Part shown: in pieces, positions 8,566-19,814 of the stretch
Position numbering within the stretch: the stretch's first letter is position 1
Layout of the letters: every line of letters starts with the position of its first letter
Assembly: GCA_902784615.1 (NCBI GenBank)
Contig: CACZVN010000003.1
Span: 62,001 to 126,000 of the forward strand
DNA: 64,000 nt
Direction of reading: 5' to 3'
Source: an uncultured Prevotellaceae bacterium
GTDB lineage: Bacteria > Bacteroidota > Bacteroidia > Bacteroidales > Bacteroidaceae
Position numbers and translations under genes: made by a program
The notes under the pieces: model-generated
Seen by the model: only the letters and a program-made list of their open reading frames with translations
Databases searched by the model: none
What the model was told of the DNA's origin: nothing

Positions 8566-10395
8566 ATGGAGTATAGGCTGACGGATTTTCTCCCGACGAC
8601 AAAGAAGGAACTTGATCTCCGTGGATGGACGGAGGTCGATGTCATCCTCTTCTCTGGGGATGCCTACGTGGATCATCCTTCGTTTGGAGCGGCTGTCATC
8701 GGGCGTACGCTCGAGGCGGCAGGCTATCGGGTGGCTATTGTTCCGCAGCCTGACTGGCACGGTGACTATCGCGACTTCAAGAAACTCGGTCGTCCCCGTC
8801 TGTTCTTCGGCATCGCTCCTGGATGTATGGACTCCATGGTGAACAAATACACCGCCAACCGTCGTCTGCGTTCTGAAGATGCCTATAGTCCTGACGGTCG
8901 TCATGACATGCGTCCTGAATACCCCACCATTGTCTATTCGAAAATCCTCAAACAACTGTTCCCCGATGTACCCGTCGTACTGGGAGGTATTGAGGCCTCT
9001 CTACGTCGCCTTACCCATTATGACTACTGGCAGGATAAACTTCAGAGATGCATCCTCTGTGATGCTGGCGCAGATATATTAATCTATGGCATGGGGGAAA
9101 AGCCCATGACCGAACTGGCCAATCAGATGGCTGAAGGCAGACCTGTCCGTGAGATACGCGACATTCCCCAGACCGTCTTTCTTTCCAGAAAGGAAGATAT
9201 CCCAGGAGGCATCCGCCAAGATGATATTGTACTCCACAGCCATGAGGAATGTCTGCGTAACAAACGGGCACAGGCCGAGAACTTCCGTCATATCGAGGAA
9301 CAGTCGAATATGATGCATGCCCAACGGCTACTGCAGGGTGTGGATGGGCGCTTTGTCGTGGTGAATCCCCCTTACCCACCCATGACCACAGCAGAGTTAG
9401 ACGCCTCCTTCGACCTGCCTTATACCCGTCAACCCCATCCGAAATACAAAGGTAAGCGTATTCCTGCCTACGACATGATCAAGCACAGTGTGAATATCCA
9501 TCGCGGATGCTTCGGAGGCTGTGCTTTCTGTACCATCTCAGCCCATCAGGGTAAGTTTATCTCCTGCCGTTCGAAGGAGAGCATCTTAAAAGAGGTAAAG
9601 CAGGTCATACAGATGCCTGACTTCAAGGGTTATCTCAGTGATCTTGGAGGACCTTCTGCCAATATGTACGGCATGCACGGACGTAACCTTAATGCCTGTG
9701 AGAAATGCCGTCGTCCCAGTTGCATCCATCCGCAGATATGTCCAAACCTCGACACGAACCACCAGCGTCTGCTTGACATCTATCATGCCGTCGATGCGCT
9801 CCCGGGCATCAAGCGCAGTTTCATCGGCAGTGGTGTACGCTATGATCTCTTACTATATAAAAGCAAGGACGAAGAAGCCAACCGTGTGGCCATGCAATAT
9901 ACGCGTGAACTCATCAGCCGTCATGTCTCTGGTCGTCTGAAAGTGGCACCAGAGCATACCAGTGACCGTGTACTACGCCTCATGCGCAAGCCCTCCTTCC
10001 AGCAGTTCTACGAGTTCAAGCGCATCTTCGACCGTATTAACCGTGAGGAGAACCTCCATCAGCAGATCATTCCATACTTCATCAGTTCTCATCCTGGCTG
10101 TCGGGAAGAAGACATGGCCGAGTTGGCTGTCATTACGAAGAATCTGGACTTTCATCTTGAACAGGTGCAGGACTTTACTCCTACGCCGATGACCAACGCC
10201 ACAGAGACATGGTACTCTGGTTATGATCCCTATACATTAGAAGAGGTTTTTTCTGCCAAAAGCCAACGAGATAAACTGGCCCAGCGACAGTATTTCTTCT
10301 GGTATAAGCCAGAAGAGCGCCGTCACATCGAACAGAGTCTTCGTCGCATCGGACGACCGGACTTGATCGACAAACTATATCGTCGGAAAAAATGA
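8566..10395 (+). CDS. ygiQ: YgiQ family radical SAM protein
   Basis: The 609-residue protein is a large radical SAM enzyme of the YgiQ (UPF0313) family. It has an N-terminal B12-binding-like region (about 20-200) and the radical SAM core with cluster ligands Cys315, Cys319 and Cys322 in GCFGGCAFC. The family-specific Cys-rich stretch (CEKCRRPSCIHPQICPN) and KVAPEHTS follow. Its substrate is unknown. The open frame extends 30 codons further upstream, but that part overlaps the previous gene. The ATG at 8566, one base after the previous stop, gives the family-typical start MEYRLTDFLPTTKKE. Confidence 0.9.
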   Translation: MEYRLTDFLPTTKKELDLRGWTEVDVILFSGDAYVDHPSFGAAVIGRTLEAAGYRVAIVPQPDWHGDYRDFKKLGRPRLFFGIAPGCMDSMVNKYTANRRLRSEDAYSPDGRHDMRPEYPTIVYSKILKQLFPDVPVVLGGIEASLRRLTHYDYWQDKLQRCILCDAGADILIYGMGEKPMTELANQMAEGRPVREIRDIPQTVFLSRKEDIPGGIRQDDIVLHSHEECLRNKRAQAENFRHIEEQSNMMHAQRLLQGVDGRFVVVNPPYPPMTTAELDASFDLPYTRQPHPKYKGKRIPAYDMIKHSVNIHRGCFGGCAFCTISAHQGKFISCRSKESILKEVKQVIQMPDFKGYLSDLGGPSANMYGMHGRNLNACEKCRRPSCIHPQICPNLDTNHQRLLDIYHAVDALPGIKRSFIGSGVRYDLLLYKSKDEEANRVAMQYTRELISRHVSGRLKVAPEHTSDRVLRLMRKPSFQQFYEFKRIFDRINREENLHQQIIPYFISSHPGCREEDMAELAVITKNLDFHLEQVQDFTPTPMTNATETWYSGYDPYTLEEVFSAKSQRDKLAQRQYFFWYKPEERRHIEQSLRRIGRPDLIDKLYRRKK

Positions 10396-10416
10396 CTTTA
10401 TATTTTCCGATGAAAA

Positions 10417-10448
10417 TTTGGCTGTTTCCGAAAAATTGCCTACCTTTG
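10417..10448 (+). promoter_or_regulatory. Bacteroidetes promoter before tRNA-Arg
   Basis: TTTG at 10417-10420 and TACCTTTG at 10441-10448 are 20 bp apart, an ideal spacing. It should drive the tRNA and possibly the lysozyme gene after it. Confidence 0.75.
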
Positions 10449-10477
10449 CAGCCGATTTGAAAAAATCAATCAAGGTC

Positions 10478-10551
10478 GGTCTGGTAGCTCAGCTGGATAG
10501 AGCAACTGCCTTCTAAGCAGTAGGTCTTGGGTTCGAGTCCCAACCAGATCA
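10478..10551 (+). tRNA. tRNA-Arg (anticodon TCT)
   Basis: A 74-nt cloverleaf: acceptor GGTCTGG pairs with CCAGATC (one G-U), the D arm is GCTC...GAGC, the anticodon stem ACTGC/GCAGT encloses loop CTTCTAA with TCT at 10512-10514, and the T arm is TTGGG TTCGAGT CCCAA. The discriminator is A10551. The 3' CCA is not encoded. Confidence 0.97.
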
Positions 10552-10563
10552 CAAAACAGAATC

Positions 10564-11877
10564 ATGAAGAATACACTATTTATAATAACAGTACCCATGT
10601 TGGTACTGGCGATCATCAGTTATATTCTTCCCCCACCCCAACATGTGGGAATGATACTCTCGCCAGCATATCTGACAGCACCTGTTGCCGAAGAGGATAC
10701 TGTTGTTGCCAACCCACTCATACAAGAAGAACTCGACTATTATCTGGACCGTCACAATGTGGAGGATGAAGGCTATGAGATGGTCGTAGCCTTTGCCAAT
10801 GGTGAACGCCTTCGGATAAATCCCGATGATTACATCCCCGTGAGGAACATCGGAACATGGAAAGGCAACCGCCACGAGGATACAATCATCGAACTTGACT
10901 CCTTGGGACGTACGATTATCGCCACTTGCCTCAATGATTCCCTGATAAAAGGCATCCGTCTGGATTCCATCGGTACGTATAAGGGAGATTTCCTACTCGA
11001 CAAGGCCCATGGACATGGTGCCTACATCACCCCTGACGGTAGTTATTTCGAAGGACACTGGGACAACGACCGTCGCCATGGTTTCGGACTCGAATTGCTG
11101 ACCCCAGCAAATCAGGATCCCCGTCTGAGAGTCGGCGAATGGAACAAAAACAAATACCAGGGCGAACGGATGCACTATACCACTGAACGCATCTACGGTA
11201 TTGATATTGCACGCTATCAACATGGCAAAGGCCGCAGACCCTTACCCATCCAGTGGAACAAACTACGTATCACCCATGTCGGCAAACGTGGCAGCCACAA
11301 TGTGAAAGGAACGGCGGATTATCCGGTGTCATTTGTCTATATCAAGAGTACCGAGGGGATTTCCGTGCGTAACAAATACTATGCCGGCGATTATGTCCAA
11401 GCCCGTAAACATGGCATTCGCACGGGTGCCTATCACTTCTGGTCAGTTCGCACCAGTGGTGCCTCTCAGGCCGAGTTCTTCCTCAAGCATACCCGTTTCA
11501 ACCATGGTGATCTTCCACCGGTACTTGACATCGAGCCCAGCAAGTCACAGATTGAACAGATGGGCGGTGCAGAAAACATGTTCCGCCATATCCGTACATG
11601 GCTAAGGATGGTAGAGAGGCGCATCGGCGTCAAGCCCATCCTCTATGTCAATCAGATGTTTGTCAATAATTACCTCGTGAAAGAGACGGATCTGAAACGC
11701 GACTATCGTATTTGGATAGCCCGCTATAGCGAATATAAGCCAGACCTCCGCCTTACCTACTGGCAACTCTGTCCGGACGGACGGGTGGCCGGTATTCAGG
11801 GTGACGTGGATATCAATGTCTTCAACGGCTACAAAAGTCAGTTTGAAGAGTACCTGAGCGAAGAGACCATCAGATAA
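10564..11877 (+). CDS. GH25 lysozyme with MORN-type repeats
   Basis: This 437-residue protein starts with a hydrophobic segment (residues 4-22) acting as signal or anchor. A middle region (about 85-200) contains MORN-like repeats (GTYKGDFLLDKAHGHGAY, GSYFEGHWDNDRRHGFG). The GH25 catalytic domain follows at about 208-430, with YGIDIARYQ, FVYIKSTEG, PPVLDIEPS and the terminal VDINVFNG. The D-x-E pair is present, so muramidase activity is likely. It begins 12 bp after tRNA-Arg and may be read from the tRNA promoter. It converges on the DMT transporter gene with a 3-bp gap. Confidence 0.85.
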   Translation: MKNTLFIITVPMLVLAIISYILPPPQHVGMILSPAYLTAPVAEEDTVVANPLIQEELDYYLDRHNVEDEGYEMVVAFANGERLRINPDDYIPVRNIGTWKGNRHEDTIIELDSLGRTIIATCLNDSLIKGIRLDSIGTYKGDFLLDKAHGHGAYITPDGSYFEGHWDNDRRHGFGLELLTPANQDPRLRVGEWNKNKYQGERMHYTTERIYGIDIARYQHGKGRRPLPIQWNKLRITHVGKRGSHNVKGTADYPVSFVYIKSTEGISVRNKYYAGDYVQARKHGIRTGAYHFWSVRTSGASQAEFFLKHTRFNHGDLPPVLDIEPSKSQIEQMGGAENMFRHIRTWLRMVERRIGVKPILYVNQMFVNNYLVKETDLKRDYRIWIARYSEYKPDLRLTYWQLCPDGRVAGIQGDVDINVFNGYKSQFEEYLSEETIR

Positions 11878-11880
11878 TCC

Positions 11881-12777
11881 TTATTTTTCCTTTGCAGTGA
11901 CAACAGTAACGATGTAGGCACTGAGAAGAACGAGGACACCTGCCACGGGTTTGTCCCACGTGAGAATGTCCTGTCCCAGTAGAATAGCGACAAACGAGGC
12001 TATGACTGGCTGGAGATTGGTGTAGATAGAGACCGTTGTAGCCTGCAGGTATTTCATGGCGAAGGGTATCAGGAAAAATCCGAGGGCCGTCGCACAGATG
12101 ACGATGAAAGCCATCTCCAGTAAACCATCCCAACCCCAGGCCGCCGTATAGAGTGCATTGACAGGCAACTCTGGTATGGCGATAGGTACCGTCACGATGG
12201 CCGAGATGAGAAACACATATTTCATCTGAGTGACGGGTGAATATTTCGATGCCACATTACGCGTAATAATCAGGTAAATTGCCCATGTCAGTACACTGAG
12301 GATAGCCAGTGAGATGCCTATCAGGTCATTCTTACCAGAACCGAGCGACTGACTCATCAGTACCATGAGCACTGCTCCGGCGATACCCAGGAGTACACCC
12401 AATGATTTCATCGGTGTGATCTTCTCACCAATGGTTAGGGCGGCACAGAGCATCACGGCTACAGGTGTCAATGTAGCGATGAGTGAGAAATACACAGGAC
12501 TGGTATAGTCAAGGGCCCAGGCCGTGAGCGATTGGGAGATAACGAAGCCCAACAATCCACCGAAAAGGATGGTGATGAGATCTTTGCGCTCCACATGCTC
12601 CTTAGGCATGAAGGCTGCAATGATCCAGAACAGGATACAGGCACCTAACGAACGCGAGGCCATATAACCCATTGGTGTGACCCACTCGTCAAGGAGGAGT
12701 TTGGTAACGGGGACGCCAAGTCCGAAAATCGTATTGGCAAAGAAGATGGCGCTATGCGCCTGCAGTTTCTTGTTCAT
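11881..12777 (-). CDS. EamA-family (DMT) transporter
   Basis: The product is about 299 residues of hydrophobic sequence with roughly ten transmembrane helices in two EamA repeats, as in drug/metabolite exporters. Typical helices include FGGLLGFVISQSLTAWAL and FVAILLGQDILTWDKPVAG. The open frame extends to 12837, but a minus-strand promoter box at 12797-12804 places transcription start after that. The ATG at 12777 (MNKKLQAHSAIFF) is therefore chosen, with 12786 the alternative. The substrate cannot be inferred. Confidence 0.87.
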   Translation of the reverse strand: MNKKLQAHSAIFFANTIFGLGVPVTKLLLDEWVTPMGYMASRSLGACILFWIIAAFMPKEHVERKDLITILFGGLLGFVISQSLTAWALDYTSPVYFSLIATLTPVAVMLCAALTIGEKITPMKSLGVLLGIAGAVLMVLMSQSLGSGKNDLIGISLAILSVLTWAIYLIITRNVASKYSPVTQMKYVFLISAIVTVPIAIPELPVNALYTAAWGWDGLLEMAFIVICATALGFFLIPFAMKYLQATTVSIYTNLQPVIASFVAILLGQDILTWDKPVAGVLVLLSAYIVTVVTAKEK

Positions 12778-12796
12778 ATCATTCATATTTCGGGCA

Positions 12797-12804
12797 CAAA
12801 GGTA
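12797..12804 (-). promoter_or_regulatory. Bacteroidetes -7 box for the DMT transporter
   Basis: The minus strand reads TACCTTTG. Its position inside the longest open frame shows that the upstream ATG at 12837 is not used. Confidence 0.65.
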
Positions 12805-12847
12805 CAAAAAAGATGTGAAAAGCAGAAGGGTTTTCAACTTTTTATTG

Positions 12848-12855
12848 TACCTTTG
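12848..12855 (+). promoter_or_regulatory. Bacteroidetes -7 box for ligA
   Basis: TACCTTTG, 21 bp before the ligA ATG. It forms a tight divergent pair with the box at 12797. Confidence 0.7.
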
Positions 12856-12867
12856 CCATCAAAATAA

Positions 12868-14904
<2,037 letters not shown>

Positions 14905-14910
14905 CAAGTG

Positions 14911-15909
14911 TTATTCGTCCCAGTAGCTGATGATACGCGTCTGTTTCACCTGAATGACCTGTGTACGCTGACCTTTCTCCCAATAGGTAAGCTGCATCGT
15001 GTTCTCCGTCCAGTTGTCATTGTCATCACGTCCGGAAAGGTCGTTTTTCATGGTGATAGACAAGATACACTCATTGTGACTGTCAAACACCTTTTGGCTC
15101 TGTTGAGTAATTTCGAAACTGGTATTGTAACGGTATTCATTCACGGAGCGAATCCCCGTCGTGGAATTAAACAGCGTCCGTTTTGACAGGCAGTTGTCTG
15201 AGTCATATTCGTATGTCAACAGACTTTTACCACCATCTTTCTCCAGCATCGAGGCACGAACCAGATAGCCCGCCTTGTTGTATTCCCTATCCACCAGTTC
15301 ATCAGAAAATAGTTTACCAGTCTCGTCAAAGTGAAGGATGTCATTCTCTGCCACAGGATTCTCGGTGATGACCTCCTGCACCTGACCCTTTAGGCCCATA
15401 TTCGCCGCATCTTTATAATACGGTGTGGAGTTCAGGTAGAAATAGCGGATGGAGTGCGAACCATCGTCATGTAAGGGAGTCGTTTGTTGGATATAGCCAT
15501 AATCATTCAAGAGATAGAGTGCTCCAGAGCCATCACCTTTGGCCTTGAAGTTACCCCACTCCCGCTGAAGTTTGCCCAACAGGTATTTCTGGTTGCGTTC
15601 ATAGAGTTCTCGTGTACGATAAGGACCACAGGTGAATAATGCCGACGACAAGAGTTTCGTCTTCTCATCGACATTCACCATCAGGTTGGACTTGATGCCG
15701 TAGAAATCACCTGTAAAGTAGTAGGTGTCAGGCTCTGCATCTTCAGGATGTGTCTGTACCAGTCCGACCTCCTTCAGAGCAGGGATAAATACGGTATCGG
15801 GACCCTCTAACGGCACGCCCATCACCGATATACATTTAACATCGGCCAGAGTCTGTGCATAGACTCCAGCCGACATACAAATAGCACAAAATGTTATCAG
15901 GAACCTCAT
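14911..15909 (-). CDS. Secreted protein of unknown function
   Basis: The product has about 332 residues with a clear signal peptide (MRFLITFCAICMSAGVYA, cleavage before Q). The open frame extends upstream to 15990, but that part overlaps the OmpA gene, so the ATG at 15909, 7 bp after its stop, is chosen. The body contains tandem beta-rich stretches resembling YD/RHS-like or toxin-immunity-like strands (SLLTYEYDSDNCLSKRTLFN, SVNEYRYNTSFEITQQSQ). I recognise no catalytic motif. It is probably periplasmic and co-transcribed with the OmpA lipoprotein gene. Confidence 0.7.
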   Translation of the reverse strand: MRFLITFCAICMSAGVYAQTLADVKCISVMGVPLEGPDTVFIPALKEVGLVQTHPEDAEPDTYYFTGDFYGIKSNLMVNVDEKTKLLSSALFTCGPYRTRELYERNQKYLLGKLQREWGNFKAKGDGSGALYLLNDYGYIQQTTPLHDDGSHSIRYFYLNSTPYYKDAANMGLKGQVQEVITENPVAENDILHFDETGKLFSDELVDREYNKAGYLVRASMLEKDGGKSLLTYEYDSDNCLSKRTLFNSTTGIRSVNEYRYNTSFEITQQSQKVFDSHNECILSITMKNDLSGRDDNDNWTENTMQLTYWEKGQRTQVIQVKQTRIISYWDE

Positions 15910-15916
15910 CCTCACA

Positions 15917-16345
15917 TTACTTCGCGACAAACACCACGCGACGGTTTTTGGCACGACCTTCTTCTGTGGCATTGTCAGCAATGGGAGCATATTCGCCCTT
16001 ACCGACAGCTGTCAGACGGCTCTCGTCGATACCCATCTCAACAAGCTTATCGACAATAGCCTTGGCACGCTTCTCACTGAGTTTCTGGTTAGACTCAGGA
16101 GTACCAGTGGAATCCGTGTGACCCTGAACCTCATACTTCAGTTCCGGATTCTCGTCCATCAGTTTCTTGATGCGGTTAATCTCCACCATAGACTCATCCT
16201 TAATGTCGGCCTTGTTGACATCGAAGGTGATGTCATAAGTTACGATCGTACGATACGGGGTGTGATCAACTGCTGCCTTCTTAGGCTGACAAGCTGTCAG
16301 CGTAAGCATGGCGACTCCGAATAATGCAAAAATAACCTTCTTCAT
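15917..16345 (-). CDS. OmpA-family lipoprotein (Pal-like)
   Basis: This 142-residue protein has a signal peptide with lipobox LTAC (Cys19), followed by an OmpA C-terminal peptidoglycan-binding domain. Key features are the motif VQGHTDSTGTPESNQKLSEK and the closing GRAKNRRVVF, with the diaminopimelate-contacting Asp and Arg present. It would tether the outer membrane to peptidoglycan. It lacks a beta-barrel, so it is Pal-like rather than full OmpA. It heads a two-gene minus-strand operon with its promoter box at 16383. Confidence 0.9.
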   Translation of the reverse strand: MKKVIFALFGVAMLTLTACQPKKAAVDHTPYRTIVTYDITFDVNKADIKDESMVEINRIKKLMDENPELKYEVQGHTDSTGTPESNQKLSEKRAKAIVDKLVEMGIDESRLTAVGKGEYAPIADNATEEGRAKNRRVVFVAK

Positions 16346-16382
16346 ATACTACATTTTAATTATACATGAATTGTTTCGGAGG

Positions 16383-16390
16383 CAAAATTA
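16383..16390 (-). promoter_or_regulatory. Bacteroidetes -7 box for the OmpA lipoprotein
   Basis: The minus strand reads TAATTTTG, 37 bp before the ATG at 16345. Confidence 0.6.
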
Positions 16391-16464
16391 ATGAGTTTTT
16401 CTGATAAATCCAAATTTTTAGCACTTTTATTGTGCATGATGTTTGAGAAATATGAGAAAATGTG

Positions 16465-16472
16465 TATCTTTG
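16465..16472 (+). promoter_or_regulatory. Bacteroidetes -7 box for the patatin-like gene
   Basis: TATCTTTG lies after two in-frame ATGs (16443 and 16452), which excludes them and fixes the start at 16503. Confidence 0.7.
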
Positions 16473-16502
16473 CCTCCACAAAACAGAGTGAATAACATTA
16501 AA

Positions 16503-17354
16503 ATGAAAAGGGGACTGGTATTGGAAGGTGGTGCCATGCGTGGCCTGTTTACGAGTGGTATCATTGACGTGATGATGCAGGACGGTATCGAACCGGATGG
16601 TTTGATTGGCGTATCTGCTGGTGCTGCTTTTGGATGTAACTACAAGTCAAGACAGCCCGGCAGAGCCATCAGATATAATAAAAGGTTTGCCCGCGACAAG
16701 CGCTATTGCAGCTGGTGGTCATGGCTAAGGACGGGTGACCTTTATAATGCCGAATTCGGCTATCATATCATCCCCAAACAATATGATATTTTTGATGACA
16801 AAGCCTTCGAAGCGAATCCGATGGAATTCTACGTGGTGTGTACCAACGTGGAGACTGGTGAAGCCGTCTATAAGAAGTTGGAGAAGAGCACTTCGCTTAC
16901 TTACGACTGGATTCGTGCCTCGGCCTCTATGCCCCTAGCCTCAAAGGTGGTTGAACTTGAAGAGTATAAGGTTCTGGATGGGGGTATTTCCGACTCTATT
17001 CCCCTTGAATTTTTTGAACATATTGGCTATGAGCGTAATGTGGTGATCCTCACCCAACCAGAAGGATTTGTCAAAGAACATAACCGTCTGATGCCCCTGA
17101 TGCGCATCGCCCTTCATCAATATCCTCTGTTGATTGAAGCCCTGGACAAACGGCACCTTATGTATAATCGCCAGTTAGAATATGTGAGACAGGCTGAGCG
17201 CGAGGGACGATGTCTCGTGATCAGACCAAATGACCGCATACCTATCGGCCACATTTCGCACAACCCGGAGGAAATGCAACGGGTGTATAATATTGGTGTG
17301 GAAACAGGGAAAAAATATCTTGCAGACATCAGACAATTTTTGTGTTCACCTTAA
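16503..17354 (+). CDS. Patatin-like phospholipase family protein
   Basis: The 283-residue protein is a patatin-fold serine hydrolase. It shows the oxyanion loop LEGGAMRGLFTSG, the nucleophile elbow GVSAGA (GxSxG) and the second catalytic Asp in LDGGISDSIP (DGG). Such enzymes cleave acyl chains from lipids using a Ser-Asp dyad. There is no signal peptide, so it is probably cytoplasmic. The C-terminal part matches the RssA/YjjU-like group by length. It has its own promoter and lies just upstream of the kinase island, but nothing ties it functionally to that island. Confidence 0.88.
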   Translation: MKRGLVLEGGAMRGLFTSGIIDVMMQDGIEPDGLIGVSAGAAFGCNYKSRQPGRAIRYNKRFARDKRYCSWWSWLRTGDLYNAEFGYHIIPKQYDIFDDKAFEANPMEFYVVCTNVETGEAVYKKLEKSTSLTYDWIRASASMPLASKVVELEEYKVLDGGISDSIPLEFFEHIGYERNVVILTQPEGFVKEHNRLMPLMRIALHQYPLLIEALDKRHLMYNRQLEYVRQAEREGRCLVIRPNDRIPIGHISHNPEEMQRVYNIGVETGKKYLADIRQFLCSP

Positions 17355-17433
17355 TTGTTGCCAAAATACAAAAACAAACCTTAAAAAATATTAATTCATG
17401 ACTGCATTTTAAACATCTTGTAAAAAATATTAG

Positions 17434-17441
17434 TAAATTTG
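17434..17441 (+). promoter_or_regulatory. Candidate promoter of the kinase/FHA operon
   Basis: TAAATTTG lies 26 bp before the first kinase gene. No well-spaced -33 element is evident, so this is a weaker call. It is the only good promoter box seen before trmD. Confidence 0.5.
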
Positions 17442-17467
17442 AACTCTAAATAACAAAAACAATCGAA

Positions 17468-18937
17468 ATGGCACTAACAGAAGGTCTGCTATTTGCAGAC
17501 AGATATAAACTGATCAGACAATTAGGCAGAGGTGGATTTGCAGAAGTCTGGCTTGCAGAAGACAACTTGACAAACGTACAGGTAGCCGTAAAAGTGTATG
17601 CACCAGGAACAGGTCTGGATGATAATGGCATCAAGATTTTCACACAGGAGTTTTCCATGGTGTTCGACATGAATCACACCAACCTGCTACGCCCCACCCA
17701 CTTTGACTGTTGGGATCGCATGCCTTATCTGATCATGCCCCTCATAAAAAACGGCTCTGCATTTAAATACATCACCGAAGGTCAGAACATGCCGGAAGAG
17801 GAATGTTGGAAGATGCTTCATGATGTGGCAGCAGGATTGGCCTATCTTCATGAGAAAACACCTCCCCTGATTCATCAGGATATCAAACCCGATAATATCC
17901 TCATCGATGACGAAGGCCGTTATCTGATTACCGACTTCGGTATCAGTGCACGTGTGCGCAGCACCATTCGTGGGGCCCAATCCCAGGAACAGAGCGGTGG
18001 CACACTGGCCTATATGGGACCAGAGCGCTTTAGCAGCAATCCTAAGCCGATTATGGCCAGCGATATATGGTCGCTTGGTGCCATGATGTATGAACTGATG
18101 ACAGGCATGCCACCATTTGGAAACCATGGTGGTCTGCTCCAGAAAAACGGTGCCGAGATTCCCATTATTGAGGGCGACTATTCGCAGGAACTGAAGGACA
18201 TCATCAGTAGTTGTCTGGCAAAAGAGACATGGGATCGTCCGTCGGCCAGTAAGATTGAGGAGATGACCTACAACAAGATGCACGGCATCGTTTCCTCTGT
18301 GGAAACGACCGTCAAACCAGATGAGCCATCTCCCGCCGCCGTTCAGCAACCCAAGCCTGTGAAACCCCAGCCCCAAAAAGAGAAGAAGGCTCCGGAGCCA
18401 ACCATTAAGAAAAGTAAACCCATCCAGAGCGGTTCTGGAAAGACAATGATTTACGCAGGCATCGCTGCTGCCGTGGTACTGATTGGAATCCTGATAGCGG
18501 TCTTCTCTGGTGGTGAAAAAGAGGAAGATGTACCCGTGGTGGTGGAAGTACCGCGTGTGAACTATGACTCTATTGCCCAAGTCAGAATTCTAGAGGCGAT
18601 GTCCATCAAGGAAAATGCCGACACCATCATCCAGAACCATCCTGACGAATATACCGATGCCTCCTTATATAATAAGGTGGAGGACATTTATGCTCAGGCA
18701 CTCACGAAACTCGATGATGCCATGAAGGATAAGGATTCCCTGAATGTGGAGATTGCCAATTCAGCCCTTCAGCAGAAAACGCTGATCAAGAATGCCCTTC
18801 TGGCTATCTATAAGAATCTGGATGCCGGTGCAGAATATGTGGAGGAATTCAGAACAAGAGCCGACGCCATCAAACCACTGATTGGCGATCTGTTGACTAC
18901 CCCCAATAACGAGAATACTGACAACGAAACTAATTAG
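17468..18937 (+). CDS. Hanks-type Ser/Thr protein kinase with transmembrane segment (kinase 1)
   Basis: The 489-residue protein begins with a kinase domain (about 13-275): Gly-loop LGRGGFAEVW, ATP lysine Lys42 (VAVKVY), catalytic loop HQDIKPDN (136-143) and DFG (156-158). The loop has Gln where most kinases have Arg, making it a non-RD kinase with all catalytic residues present. A Pro/Lys-rich linker leads to one transmembrane helix (about 325-347) and an acidic C-terminal domain of about 140 residues, probably helical and extracytoplasmic. It opens the island. The next gene begins 1 bp after its stop. Confidence 0.93.
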   Translation: MALTEGLLFADRYKLIRQLGRGGFAEVWLAEDNLTNVQVAVKVYAPGTGLDDNGIKIFTQEFSMVFDMNHTNLLRPTHFDCWDRMPYLIMPLIKNGSAFKYITEGQNMPEEECWKMLHDVAAGLAYLHEKTPPLIHQDIKPDNILIDDEGRYLITDFGISARVRSTIRGAQSQEQSGGTLAYMGPERFSSNPKPIMASDIWSLGAMMYELMTGMPPFGNHGGLLQKNGAEIPIIEGDYSQELKDIISSCLAKETWDRPSASKIEEMTYNKMHGIVSSVETTVKPDEPSPAAVQQPKPVKPQPQKEKKAPEPTIKKSKPIQSGSGKTMIYAGIAAAVVLIGILIAVFSGGEKEEDVPVVVEVPRVNYDSIAQVRILEAMSIKENADTIIQNHPDEYTDASLYNKVEDIYAQALTKLDDAMKDKDSLNVEIANSALQQKTLIKNALLAIYKNLDAGAEYVEEFRTRADAIKPLIGDLLTTPNNENTDNETN

Positions 18938-18938
18938 A

Positions 18939-19781
18939 ATGATGAGAACAATCTTTAAACTATTGATGATTATCGGACTGCTGGGCTTCTTTCCAGGCTC
19001 CAGTTTTGCCCAAAGTGCTAGCGATTCTTATAACAAGGGTATCGCCCTGATGAATAAAGGAGATTATCAGGGAGCCATTGCCAGTTTTAAGGCATCGATG
19101 GCCATCAACAAAAGCGCTGCCAATGTCAACAAATGTAAAGCCCAGATTAAAAAATGCAACCGCCTTGCTAAGAATAAAAAAAGCAAAGGTGATGACGCAC
19201 CCCAGAAGGTCTCATCTTCAAAATCGTTGACACTGACAACCTACAATCTTGTCTTTGATGCAGAATCCAATACGAAAATCGTCGGTGTTCAGACAGTTCC
19301 GGAAAGTAGTGACTGGACTGCTAACGTAGCATCAGAGCACGAGAGTTGGTGTAAACTAATGAAATCAATGGACGGAAAGGATTTGCAGGTGACCTGTCTG
19401 GCTACCAGTAGTACCCTGAGTCGTATGACGGGTATCACCGTGATCTACGACCAGACCACACGGTTCATTAAACTCGTACAGAAAGGTAACAAGCCCAAGA
19501 TTGATGTAACAAAACAAGATGTAAAAATCAACAAGAAAAAAGGTGGCACCCAGAAAGTGGGCATCAGCTGCAATAGCGACACCTTATATGCAGACAACAA
19601 GAACTGGACCCTTATCAAGTATCCTGATTGGTGTGAGGTTACTGTAACCAGTGGCAATGAGTTGTCCATCAAAGCAGGCCCTTTGACAAAGACAGATCCC
19701 GACTTCAAGAATGGACGGAATGGATATGTTGTTATCCGCAGCCAAAGCGAAGAGTTCATCATCAGAGTCGAACAAAAATAG
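18939..19781 (+). CDS. Secreted protein with TPR and BACON-like domains
   Basis: The 280-residue product has a signal peptide (cleavage after FAQ, about 25). A TPR-like helical pair (SYNKGIALMNKGDYQGAIAS) comes next, then a Lys-rich linker. Two beta-sandwich units of about 85 residues follow, resembling BACON domains: each runs from a conserved strand (LTLTTYNLVFDAES and IDVTKQDVKINKKKGG) to a W-C-x-V/L motif (ESWCKLM, PDWCEVTV). It would act in the periplasm or outer membrane, perhaps by binding glycan or protein. Its 1-bp spacing after kinase 1 argues for coupled expression. Confidence 0.75.
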   Translation: MMRTIFKLLMIIGLLGFFPGSSFAQSASDSYNKGIALMNKGDYQGAIASFKASMAINKSAANVNKCKAQIKKCNRLAKNKKSKGDDAPQKVSSSKSLTLTTYNLVFDAESNTKIVGVQTVPESSDWTANVASEHESWCKLMKSMDGKDLQVTCLATSSTLSRMTGITVIYDQTTRFIKLVQKGNKPKIDVTKQDVKINKKKGGTQKVGISCNSDTLYADNKNWTLIKYPDWCEVTVTSGNELSIKAGPLTKTDPDFKNGRNGYVVIRSQSEEFIIRVEQK

Positions 19782-19814
19782 TATTGATATTACCATAACT
19801 AAAAAGTTAAAAGT

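Noticed and set aside
17687-18580. 297-residue minus-strand frame
   Set aside because: Antisense shadow of kinase 1, with no family features and no promoter.
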